From JAGXQV01 sp041674485 (GTDB lineage Bacteria > Pseudomonadota > Gammaproteobacteria > Burkholderiales > Sulfuricellaceae), in the NCBI GenBank assembly GCA_041674485.1, contig JBAYVP010000252.1, positions 1 to 7,937 on the forward strand: DNA of 7,937 nucleotides, read 5' to 3'. Made by a program: the position numbers and the translations under genes. Below the pieces are notes generated by a model, which saw only the letters and a list, made by a program, of their open reading frames with translations, searched no databases and was not told where the DNA came from. This document shows, piece by piece, positions 1 to 6,024 of the stretch (position 1 is its first letter; each line of letters starts with the position of its first letter).

Positions 1-110
1 AACCATTTGATCCGTTGAAATATTATTTGGTCAAGTTGCGTGATGGGGAAACACCCCTAAGCATCACGAATTTTGATCAAAAACACAGCTTTTCCCATCA
101 AGATAGTTGA
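1..110 (+). CDS. Possible 3' end of an upstream gene (partial, unidentified)
   Basis: The third forward frame is open from the left edge to a TGA at 108-110, giving 35 codons that begin PFDPLKYYLVKLRDGE and end FSHQDS. The composition is protein-like, with mixed charged and aromatic residues and no low-complexity run, so this may be the C-terminus of a gene starting left of the window. The stretch is short enough to be open by chance and I recognise no family. No hairpin with a T-tract follows the stop. Confidence 0.3.
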   Translation, partial: PFDPLKYYLVKLRDGETPLSITNFDQKHSFSHQDS

Positions 111-464
111 TCACACTCACCAACACTTCTTGAGCCGGTTGCAAACGCGGAGTCCATGCTTGTATTTTCGTGTTCCCGTCCCCGCGTAGCCCCTGCCCTA
201 GCCCCCTGAGGAAAGAGTGCCGTAGGATGTGCCGAGGAACGAGGCGCATCTGTCGCGTATATGGGATGCGCTACAAAGCCAGACCTGACCCCGTGCTTCC
301 TTCACCTCCCGCAGACTGGCGAATAAGGAGGGCGAGAAATCGAAACGGGACAACTCGGAAACGCCGGCATCGAAGAAGAGGATGAAGGCGACGCCGACGC
401 CCTCCCCCGCTTTCGTTTGAGCGTTTGGACGGGTACACTCCCGAAATATTGAAAGGAGAAAATT
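111..464. other. Intergenic region with degenerate repeats, no convincing gene
   Basis: No complete gene with a start and ribosome site is visible here. At about 148-188 there is an imperfect hairpin-like stretch (CGCGGAGTCCATGC, then TGTATTTTCG, then TTCCCGTCCCCGCG) resembling worn copies of the common GGCGGGAATCCA repeat of proteobacteria. A worn GTAGG-type repeat follows at 222-274, and the phrase CAGACCTGACCCCGTGC lies near 280-296. One forward frame is open from 327 to a TGA at 450-452 (41 codons, acidic centre GIEEEDEGDADA) but has no ATG start. It could be the eroded tail of a lost gene. The last bases contain the ribosome binding site of the next gene. Confidence 0.45.
222..274. repeat. 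Degenerate GTAGG-type palindromic repeat
   Basis: The stretch starts GTAGGATGTGCC, has GGCGCATC at 243-250 and closes with GGATGCGCTAC at 264-274. The arms 226-233 and 243-250 pair with one G-T wobble, and GCGCATC (244-250) also pairs with GATGCGC (265-271). The outer ends GTAG and CTAC, together with the GCGCATC core, match the design of the intact hairpin at 5574-5646. I read it as a decayed member of the same kind of dispersed repeat. Its role is unknown. Confidence 0.4.
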
Positions 465-710
465 ATGATCGACAATATAGAAAGCCTAGTCTTGGAACAG
501 CTACGCGCCATCCGTGCAGATATAGCCTCAGTTAAGGAAGATACACGGGAAATCAAAAATAGACTGGCAATCGTAGAAAGCGGTATCGCCACGCTAAGAA
601 GAGACGGCTCAGATTTTGCGGCAAGCATCGCAGACCAGCACTTGCGTTACGACAGAATCAACGACAGAATCGAACGCATTGAAAAACGGTTGGAATTGGC
701 AAATGCTTAA
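465..710 (+). CDS. Small coiled-coil protein of unknown function
   Basis: The product is 81 residues, highly charged and predicted almost entirely helical. It opens MIDNIESLVLEQLRAIRADI and closes DRIERIEKRLELANA. Hydrophobic residues (I, L, V) fall at heptad-like spacing through residues 4-55 and 61-79, with a break around the DGSDFAAS segment (residues 47-54), which suggests two coiled-coil helices that oligomerise. There is no signal peptide, membrane segment, cysteine or catalytic motif. The start is well set: AAAGGAG at 452-458 lies 6 nt before the ATG. From memory, short proteins opening with a NIE..VLE.LR.IR pattern and ending IEKRLEL are common as hypothetical proteins in proteobacterial accessory regions, but I know of no assigned role. 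It stands alone on the + strand, facing the minus-strand block. The downstream stop is followed by a 7-bp tandem repeat and no clear terminator. Confidence 0.8.
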   Translation: MIDNIESLVLEQLRAIRADIASVKEDTREIKNRLAIVESGIATLRRDGSDFAASIADQHLRYDRINDRIERIEKRLELANA

Positions 711-721
711 ATTAACACTTT

Positions 722-740
722 CAAAGTGCAAAGTGCAAAG
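722..740. repeat. Short tandem repeat, 7-bp unit, 2.7 copies
   Basis: CAAAGTG is repeated directly after the small coiled-coil gene (CAAAGTGCAAAGTGCAAAG). The preceding CACTTT (716-721) can pair with AAAGTG at 730-735 to form a weak 6-bp stem, but no T-run follows, so I do not call a terminator. Confidence 0.6.
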
Positions 741-832
741 AACAACAGGGGACAGACCTAGGTTGTCGAAACTTATCATTTTTTGACGAAAAAACAGCAC
801 TGGTTTTTGGATTTTCTCAATTGACGGACTGA

Positions 833-1032
833 GTCAAATTTCCCCGTTCATGGTTCGACAGGCTCTCAAGAAACAGCTTTTTTAGTCATATATATCAATG
901 GCAAAAATAACCACAACAGTGGAATGAAAGCCATTAAACGAACGCCAAACAGCAACCATAGCCCCTGTTTCTTGCCAACGCCTTTCGACCTACGGGCGAA
1001 TATTTTACTCACCACGAACGGGGAAGTTTGAC
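833..1032. repeat. Hairpin repeat apparently split by about 145 bp
   Basis: The 22-nt arms 833-854 and 1011-1032 are inverted copies matching at 20 of 22 positions (consensus GTCAAAYTTCCCCGTTCRTGGT). The left half continues TCGACAGGCTC to 865, and the right half begins CTCACCACGAACGGGG at 1008. Joined at the shared CTC, the two halves give the familiar hairpin GTTCRTGGTTCGACAGGCTC-ACCACGAAC. About 145 bp (866-1010) therefore appears inserted into one repeat copy, flanked by a CTC at each side. Within the inserted part, CAAGAAACAG (867-876) recurs inverted as CTGTTTCTTG (965-974), like short terminal inverted repeats. The insert contains no significant reading frame. Confidence 0.5.
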
Positions 1033-1062
1033 CCTGTGCCTCGCACGTATGCTGATGTTATA

Positions 1063-1155
1063 CCTACATTATTTTTAATCCGTTCGTCCTGAAGCCCAGC
1101 CTGCCCTGAGCTTCGCCGAATGGGCGAAGGGTGAACGGATTAAAAATAATGTAGG
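1063..1155. repeat. Nested hairpin element with perfect 23-bp arms
   Basis: The arms 1063-1085 (CCTACATTATTTTTAATCCG then TTC) and 1133-1155 are exact reverse complements. The 47-nt centre carries a second stem, CTTCGCC (1111-1117) against GGCGAAG (1123-1129). The inner part, from CCGTTC through CCTGAGCTTCGCC to GGGTGAACGG, resembles the dispersed CCGTTC...GAACGG hairpin repeat of betaproteobacteria. An AT-rich outer arm ending CCTACA has been added to that core. The right arm runs into the 123-bp segment duplicated at the other end of the window. It could act as a bidirectional terminator or be a small non-autonomous mobile element. The sequence alone does not decide. Confidence 0.75.
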
Positions 1156-1271
1156 TTGTGACGTTTCCTTGGCATATACAAAATGCAAGGTGTCGGGAAT
1201 GCGCTTTATCACCAGGGCTAAAACAGCCTTTGCCGCAACCCGAAATATGTCCTCAAAACCCAATATGAGCC
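1149..1271 (+). repeat. Left copy of 123-bp inverted repeat flanking the gene block
   Basis: This segment is the reverse complement of 7815-7937 with only two differences (at 1196 and 1215, opposite 7890 and 7871), so 121 of 123 positions match. The match stops abruptly at 1271/1272. Its left limit cannot be set because the right copy reaches the window edge. It carries the leader and first 24 codons of the small gene found at the right end. Confidence 0.95.
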
Positions 1272-1294
1272 AAAAATATAATATAAACAATTAA
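1199..1294 (+). pseudogene. Truncated duplicate of the N-terminus of the small gene at 7687-7887
   Basis: Read on the + strand from the ATG at 1199, the first 24 codons (MRFITRAKTAFAATRNMSSK PNMS) match the start of the minus-strand gene ending at 7687, except for one K-to-R change. The match then ends, and seven unrelated codons from AT-rich DNA (QKYNINN) lead to a TAA at 1292-1294. The putative ribosome site AAGGTG is conserved in both copies. It is a decapitated gene start left by a duplication, and the 31-residue product is probably not functional. Confidence 0.6.
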
Positions 1295-1393
1295 TTCCAA
1301 CTCAAAGTAATTGAATCAGGGCAAGACCGACAGACTCCTGACCCGGATAGGAAATGCGGGAGGGAGATGAAAGCCATACCCTGCGCCAGCCGC

Positions 1394-2941
1394 TCACGGC
1401 TTGTCCTGTGTCGCCTCGGTCGCCTCGGTGACAACGGTAACGACAAATTTGCAGCCGCCTTCGATGTTGGATGCCTTGATGCTGCCATCCATGTTGTGCT
1501 CGATAATCATTTTCGACATGTAGAGACCGATGCCGGTGCCTTTTTCCTTGGTGGTGAAGTAGGGGTCGAAAACCCTGGGCAGCACGTCGGGCGGGATGCC
1601 GCCGGCGTTGTCTTCCACCGCGACCACGGCGCGCCCCGCCTGGTTTGCGATGGCGATGCGCACTTGTCCCTGGGCGACGTGACGTTGCTGGATGGCTTCC
1701 TTGGCGTTGGAGAGCAGGTTGATCAGCACCTGGGAATATTCGTTGCGGTAGCCGTAGGCCATTACGCTTTCGTCCTGTTCCACCGAAACCGCAATATTGT
1801 TGCTTTTGAAAGCCGCTTCCAGGATATTCAGCGCGTCCGCCACCGCTTCGTTCACGCTGAAGCGGGCTTTTTCCTTGTTGGGTTTGAAGAAGTTGCGGAA
1901 GTCGTCGATGGTGGTGGACATGCGCTGGATGATGGTCTGGCCGGTTTTCACCGACTTGTCGAGGTATTCCCGGCTCAGTTCGTTGAATTCGTAGGCGTCC
2001 TTGATGTTGGCCAGCAGTATCGTCAGCGCGTTGATCGGCTGGCGCCATTGGTGGGCGATGTTGCCTATCATCTCGCCGAGCGCGGCGAAGCGGGATTGCT
2101 GGATCAGCAGGTGATCTTTCTCGCGGTTTTTCGCCACTTCTTCCTGCACCCGCAGCTCCAGAGAGGCGTTGAGTTGTTTCAGTTCTTCGGTGCGCTGCCG
2201 GACGGCGTCTTCCAGCCCCGCCTGATAACGGCCAAGCGCCGTTTCCCGGTCCCGGATGGCGGCCAGCATCGCATTGAAGCCCTGCGCCAACAGGCCGAAT
2301 TCATCCCGGCTTTGCACCGGCACCTGCACGGAGTAATCGTTTTTCTGCGTGACGTGCGTCATCGCTTCGACCAGCTTATTGACCGGACCGCTGATGGCTT
2401 TCTGGAGGCGGGTGAACAGGAATAACGCGACCGCCAGGGAAAGCGTCATCGCGGCGGCGATCAACAACAGTTTTTTCAACAATTCCCAAAAGACGATGCT
2501 CAAATCGGATTGCAGGTACAGGATGCCGACGGTATCCCCCGAATGCACCACGTTTTTGGCATAGATCAACTGGCCGGCGAAAAACAGGTATTCGCCCGAA
2601 GCGGGCATGGCCGGTGGCTGCCGTCTTTGCCCGGCAAGCTGGAATTGCGCGATGATGCCGCCGTTCTTGCCATGCAACGCGGCGTAAACGATGCTGGTTT
2701 CCTTGCCGAGACTCGCCAGCACTTCGCGCGCGGCATTTTCGTCGGAAAACATCAGCGCGGGCGCCGCATTGTCGGCGATCACGCCGGCATGAACCGCCAA
2801 GGTGGTCATGGCGCGGCTGCGATAGCTCACCCATTCCCCCACGCCCAGGGTAATGCTGAGCAGGATCACCGCCACGCCGTTGGTGACGAGGCCGATGAGC
2901 ATCAGCTTGCGCTTTATCGGGATATTGTCGAGCAGTTTCAT
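1394..2941 (-). CDS. CHASE8-like membrane sensor histidine kinase
   Basis: This 515-residue inner-membrane kinase probably autophosphorylates in response to a periplasmic signal. It starts MKLLDNIPIKRKLML. TM1 is at about 12-33 and TM2 at about 157-177, with a periplasmic domain between them. The opening IPIKRKL plus EWVSYRSRA and ADNAAPALMFSDENAA (56-71) is the pattern of CHASE8, the sensory region of YfiN-type cyclases. A HAMP linker follows (about 179-232; P186, DEFGLL at 213-218), then a coiled coil (about 235-285), then HisKA with His297 in IAHQWRQP. The ATPase domain shows the N-box (N408, N412), DNAGG at 444-448, FDPYFTTK at 458-465 and GTGIGL at 468-473, so all catalytic boxes are intact. 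There is no receiver or HPt domain. It lies 17 nt after the YfiR-like gene. The start has a weak ribosome site, suggesting translation linked to its upstream neighbour. The open frame extends upstream to 3214, but that stretch antisenses nothing and lies inside the YfiR gene, so I reject it. The partner regulator is not in the window. The kinase assignment is firm, and CHASE8 is by pattern recognition. Confidence 0.93.
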   Translation of the reverse strand: MKLLDNIPIKRKLMLIGLVTNGVAVILLSITLGVGEWVSYRSRAMTTLAVHAGVIADNAAPALMFSDENAAREVLASLGKETSIVYAALHGKNGGIIAQFQLAGQRRQPPAMPASGEYLFFAGQLIYAKNVVHSGDTVGILYLQSDLSIVFWELLKKLLLIAAAMTLSLAVALFLFTRLQKAISGPVNKLVEAMTHVTQKNDYSVQVPVQSRDEFGLLAQGFNAMLAAIRDRETALGRYQAGLEDAVRQRTEELKQLNASLELRVQEEVAKNREKDHLLIQQSRFAALGEMIGNIAHQWRQPINALTILLANIKDAYEFNELSREYLDKSVKTGQTIIQRMSTTIDDFRNFFKPNKEKARFSVNEAVADALNILEAAFKSNNIAVSVEQDESVMAYGYRNEYSQVLINLLSNAKEAIQQRHVAQGQVRIAIANQAGRAVVAVEDNAGGIPPDVLPRVFDPYFTTKEKGTGIGLYMSKMIIEHNMDGSIKASNIEGGCKFVVTVVTEATEATQDKP

Positions 2942-2958
2942 GGTGGTTTCATGACCGG

Positions 2959-3501
2959 TTAACGATCTTGCTGAAAATCGACGATCCTGGCGAGCGACAG
3001 GAGTTTTGAGCTGATCTTCAGGCCGCCTTGGCGGGCAACGTCCAGATTGATTTCGAAACGGACTTTCCCGTTTTCCAGGTAAAAATTGACCATCGCGCCG
3101 CGTTTGGCAAATCCTTCCGTATCGCCTATCGTCAGTATGCCTGCGCCGCGCGAAATGGCAACGATGCGTTCCAGATGTCGTTCCGCCGGGGACGCGATGA
3201 ACAGCATGGAGCATTCGCGAATGTCCGCCCCCATGTCGAGCAATGTGACTTCCATTTTCCGCTCAGGGGACGGAGACGGTTTGCCGCGCAAGGCTTCCAG
3301 CGCCGCGCCGAACGGATTGCCGCCGAGCACGCACAGGCGTGGCGGCGCACTGCCGGCGGGCCACTCGACGAACTTAGCGATCTGAAAGATGAACGCGGCC
3401 TTGAGGTCATATTCGGACGGCACGGCGTGCGCCGGCGTGAGCGCCAGCAACAATAGCGCGCCGCACAACAGCCGCATTGTCATAGTCGTCAAAAGCGCCA
3501 T
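2959..3501 (-). CDS. YfiR/DUF4154 family periplasmic regulator
   Basis: The 180-residue protein has a Sec signal peptide (hydrophobic core about 10-22, likely cleavage after AHA26). The mature part carries the YfiR family landmarks: EYDLKAAFIFQIAKFVEWP at 30-48, GILTIGDTEGFAKRGAMVNFY at 121-141 and INLDVARQGGLKISSKLLSL near 151-170. Cys57 and Cys97 are spaced like one of the disulfides known in Pseudomonas YfiR, while the second pair is absent. In Pseudomonas, YfiR binds the periplasmic domain of the inner-membrane cyclase YfiN and represses it. Here the adjacent membrane protein is a histidine kinase with a YfiN-like sensory part, so I infer that it controls that kinase. The ATG at 3501 overlaps the receptor stop by 13 nt, with GGAG 7 nt upstream, which points to coupled translation. 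ATGs at 3483 and 3477 are less well placed. The family call is confident and the partner is inferred. Confidence 0.9.
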   Translation of the reverse strand: MALLTTMTMRLLCGALLLLALTPAHAVPSEYDLKAAFIFQIAKFVEWPAGSAPPRLCVLGGNPFGAALEALRGKPSPSPERKMEVTLLDMGADIRECSMLFIASPAERHLERIVAISRGAGILTIGDTEGFAKRGAMVNFYLENGKVRFEINLDVARQGGLKISSKLLSLARIVDFQQDR

Positions 3502-5522
3502 GTGGCCGCTCCGAAGAGGCTCCGCGAAACCTCGCTGGTTCTCGGCCCCGATGTGTTGACGAACTCGGGTTGGCGGGAATCGAGCAGATTGCGCCCGGTC
3601 AGGCTGAGTTCCAGGTCGCGCCGGATGCGCCAGCCGATACGCGCGTCCAGGCGGACGTAGGCGGGGACATTCAGGCTGGGCAGGCTATCCACGTAATAAA
3701 GCGCGCCGCTCAGATCGACATGGGCGGACGGGGAGTGGAATACATGAAGCTGGAACTGGTTTTGCGGCGAGCGCCCGACCTCGCTTTCGATGGACGTGTC
3801 CAAACTGTCCGCATCGCGGCGGATGTTCATTTGCAGCCAGGTATAGGCAGCCTTGAACTGCCATTTGTCGCTCGGCTGCCAGTTGCCGCTCCATTCGAGG
3901 CCATAGGTCGTAGCACTCGCCTTGTTGTAGAAAATTCGCGGCATGATCCGGTAAGGCTGCGCGCCGGCAACGAGATAAGGGTCCGCCGGCTCGATAGTCA
4001 TCAGATTGCGGTGCGCGTTGTAAAAAGCGGAAACATCCATCTGCGCGCGCGTGCTGGGGTGGATGCGATAGCCCGCCTCGAAGGCGCGCACATGCTCGGA
4101 TTGCACCGCCGGGTTGCCTTGCAACTGCATGACATTGGCTATCCCGCCGGTAGCGGGGAGCAACGTGGTGGTGACCAGACCGTCCGCATCGGTGCGGGAA
4201 GGCGTATGCACGGCGCGGGACAGCGCCGTCCAGACGGTGCGTTGCTCATCCAGCTTCCAGCGCAGGCGCACATTGGGCTGGTGCTCGAAACCGGTGTAAT
4301 CGTTGTGCTCGAACTTGGAACCGACGATCAGATGCAGGTCTTTGTCCCGGTTCAGCGCGATCTCGTCCTGGAAAAAGGCGCCGGCGACACGGTCGTCGCG
4401 CCGCGCCGGATCGAACGCCACCACGATGGTGTTATCCATTCGATCTCCGGTTTGCCGATAACCCGCGCCCCACACGATGTCGTGCGCGTCACCCCACAGA
4501 AAGCGGTGCTGGAAATCCAGATCGTAAGTGTCGCGCCGCTCGTCGACATTCAAGTAGCGCCGTTCGTAATAATCGTAATAGAACTGCGCCGTCCATTCCG
4601 AGGTGGTGGACAGTGCGCGCTTCCAGCGGGTCAGCAGGTTGCCGCCCTTCTGGTCTATCGTGTAGCCGATCGGCGTGCTGGAAGGCGGCGACAACGAGAT
4701 GGCCGAGCCGGTGTGGTCCGAATCGCTGGCGTAAGTATCGCCCTGCACGGTAAGCGAATTGCCGCCGGCCAGCCCCCAGTCCGCGCGGAAGCCGGCGCTG
4801 CGCAAATCGCGCTGATCGTGCGCATCGGCGCCGGAAGCCAGACGGAAATTGTCCTGCGCAATATTTCTGGCATAGATGCGGAAATTGCCGGTTTCATTGA
4901 TTTTTCCGCCATAGCGCACCGTTCCCTGGCGCTCAAAATTGCCGCCGCCACCGCTTACCAAGCCGCCCTGGGTCGCCGACGCACTTTTGGTGATGATGTT
5001 AATGACGCCGCTAACGGCGTTCGCCCCCCACAGCGCGCCGCCGGGACCGCGAATGACTTCGATGCGTTCGATGTCCTCCAGCACTACGTCCTGAGCATCC
5101 CAATACACCCCGGTGAAAGTCGGCGTATGCAGGACGCGCCCGTCCAGCATGACCAGGAGATTGTCGCTGTTCTTGGCGTTAAAGCCGCGGCTGCTGATGG
5201 CCCAGGTGGAACCATCGATATGCGCCACCTGCATGCCCGGCGCCATGCGCAATAGTTCGGGCAGGCTGGTCATGCCGGAACGGCGTATGTCCTCCTGAGT
5301 AATCACATAAATCGCGGCAGCGGCATCCTCCAGCTTCTGCGGTTTGCGCGCTGCGGACGTGACCGCTACGCTCAGGTCCATCAATTGTTCCAGCGAATAA
5401 TCGGTCAGCGACGCGCTGTCGTCCGCCGACACATTGGCGGAAACGCCCGTCGGCTGGAGCAGCAGGCAGAAAAAAAGCAACAGCCGACGCGACATACGAA
5501 GGGCTTGGAGGTTTCGGTTCAT
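3489..5522 (-). CDS. TonB-dependent outer-membrane receptor
   Basis: This 677-residue outer-membrane protein has a signal peptide (about 1-29, MSRRLLLFFCLLL core, cleavage after GVSA). A short linker follows (DYSLEQLMDLSVAVTSAARK, with a TonB-box-like VAVTSAAR). The plug domain is at about 63-180, with ITQEDIRRSG (74-83), the RGFNAKNSDNLLVMLDGR region (112-129) and IRGPGGALWGANAVSGVINI (157-176). A beta-barrel of roughly 490 residues ends in WRF, the usual terminal aromatic. No N-terminal STN signalling domain of the FecA type is present, since only about 30 residues precede the plug. The substrate cannot be read from the sequence. I recall this receptor subfamily, with ALWGANAV plugs, next to YfiR and HAMP kinase genes. 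The ATG at 5522 is chosen because the longer frame to 5597 runs into the hairpin repeat, and an ATG at 5495 is also possible. None has a strong ribosome site. It is the first gene of a three-gene unit with the YfiR-like gene and the kinase. Confidence 0.92.
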   Translation of the reverse strand: MNRNLQALRMSRRLLLFFCLLLQPTGVSANVSADDSASLTDYSLEQLMDLSVAVTSAARKPQKLEDAAAAIYVITQEDIRRSGMTSLPELLRMAPGMQVAHIDGSTWAISSRGFNAKNSDNLLVMLDGRVLHTPTFTGVYWDAQDVVLEDIERIEVIRGPGGALWGANAVSGVINIITKSASATQGGLVSGGGGNFERQGTVRYGGKINETGNFRIYARNIAQDNFRLASGADAHDQRDLRSAGFRADWGLAGGNSLTVQGDTYASDSDHTGSAISLSPPSSTPIGYTIDQKGGNLLTRWKRALSTTSEWTAQFYYDYYERRYLNVDERRDTYDLDFQHRFLWGDAHDIVWGAGYRQTGDRMDNTIVVAFDPARRDDRVAGAFFQDEIALNRDKDLHLIVGSKFEHNDYTGFEHQPNVRLRWKLDEQRTVWTALSRAVHTPSRTDADGLVTTTLLPATGGIANVMQLQGNPAVQSEHVRAFEAGYRIHPSTRAQMDVSAFYNAHRNLMTIEPADPYLVAGAQPYRIMPRIFYNKASATTYGLEWSGNWQPSDKWQFKAAYTWLQMNIRRDADSLDTSIESEVGRSPQNQFQLHVFHSPSAHVDLSGALYYVDSLPSLNVPAYVRLDARIGWRIRRDLELSLTGRNLLDSRQPEFVNTSGPRTSEVSRSLFGAATWRF

Positions 5523-5573
5523 GACGATGGGCGCATTACCGGGCATTCGATTTGCGAAACATCGAACCCGGTC

Positions 5574-5646
5574 GTAGGGTGGATAAGCGTAGCGCATCCA
5601 CCAAGCCAGCGTGGGAAGGTGGATGCGCTACGCTTATCCACCCTAC
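5574..5646. repeat. Perfect 29-bp inverted repeat (GTAGGGTGGATAAGCG type)
   Basis: Arms 5574-5602 and 5618-5646 are exact reverse complements around a 15-nt centre (AAGCCAGCGTGGGAA). The arm begins GTAGGGTGGATAAGCGTAGC. I recall this repeat dispersed between genes in many beta- and gammaproteobacteria. It occupies most of the gap between the ferredoxin stop (5673) and the receptor start (5522). It should form a very stable hairpin in the transcript and could attenuate or terminate readthrough between the two gene sets, although no T-tract follows on the minus strand. Confidence 0.93.
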
Positions 5647-5672
5647 ATCTGAGAACAAATTTACCCTGGCGA

Positions 5673-5981
5673 TCATATCTTGAGCCGTTCCACCACCTTG
5701 CCATTGACCAGATGCTGCTCGACGATTTCATCAATGTCGTTCTTATCCGCGTAGGTGTACCACACGGCTTCGGGATAAACCACCAGCACCGGCCCCTTGT
5801 TGCAACGGTCGAGACAGCCGGCGCTGTTGATGCGCACCTTGCCCTGGCCGTTGAGGTCCAGCGCCTTGATTTTTTTCTTGGCATGGATGCGCATTTCCTG
5901 CGCGTTGTGGTCGCTGCAGCAGGCTTTCCCGTCTTCGCGGACGTTGTTGCAAAAAAACACATGCCGTTGGTAATAGCTCAT
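5673..5981 (-). CDS. Thioredoxin-like [2Fe-2S] ferredoxin
   Basis: The 102-residue cytoplasmic electron carrier belongs to the thioredoxin-fold [2Fe-2S] ferredoxins (Clostridium pasteurianum Fd, Aquifex Fd and Azotobacter Shethna protein I type). It opens MSYYQRHVFFCNNVREDGKA. Cys11, Cys56 and Cys60 (GCLDRCNKGP) sit at the same numbers as three cluster ligands of the Clostridium protein. The fourth ligand would be Cys21 or Cys22 in the loop GKACCSD. The GPVLVVYPEAVWY segment (63-75) and the tail DEIVEQHLVNGKVVERL are typical of the family. GGGAG lies 7 nt before the ATG. It follows the Uma2 gene after a 43-nt gap. No redox partner gene is adjacent, so its pathway is unknown. Confidence 0.92.
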   Translation of the reverse strand: MSYYQRHVFFCNNVREDGKACCSDHNAQEMRIHAKKKIKALDLNGQGKVRINSAGCLDRCNKGPVLVVYPEAVWYTYADKNDIDEIVEQHLVNGKVVERLKI

Positions 5982-6024
5982 CGTCTTCTCCCGTTAAGGT
6001 GGCACTATGTTGACAGTATAGCCG

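Noticed and set aside
61..249. Minus-strand open frame of 61 codons in the left intergenic region
   Set aside because: It runs through degenerate repeats (GNTKIQAW is typical of repeat translation) and has no ribosome site.
302..628. Minus-strand 108-codon frame overlapping the coiled-coil gene
   Set aside because: It has serine-rich shadow composition. The + strand gene has an excellent ribosome site and heptad pattern.
711..1390. Possible CRISPR array, tRNA or transposase in the repeat-rich region
   Set aside because: Repeats are inverted and not regularly spaced, no cloverleaf was found, and no frame encodes transposase motifs.
1367..2425. 352-codon + strand open frame opposite the kinase gene
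   Set aside because: Shadow of the kinase coding sequence, with no recognisable domain. The kinase motifs on the other strand are unambiguous.
2942..3214. N-terminal extension of the kinase to an upstream ATG
   Set aside because: The extra 91 codons overlap the YfiR-like gene and are arginine- and glycine-rich. The CHASE8-style start MKLLDNIPIKRKL fits the ATG at 2941.
3570..5255. Long open frame (561 codons) on the + strand opposite the receptor gene
   Set aside because: It is antisense to a clearly conserved receptor in GC-rich DNA. Its translation shows no motif and it has no ribosome site.
5523..5597. Upstream start of the receptor at 5597
   Set aside because: The extension is encoded by the dispersed hairpin and precedes a normal signal peptide, so it is a by-product of the repeat.
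6010..6020. TTGACA on the + strand and TATACT on the minus strand as promoter elements
   Set aside because: TTGACA points away from the genes and has no partner. TATACT has no -35 match at 16-18 nt spacing, so a ferredoxin promoter here is unsupported.
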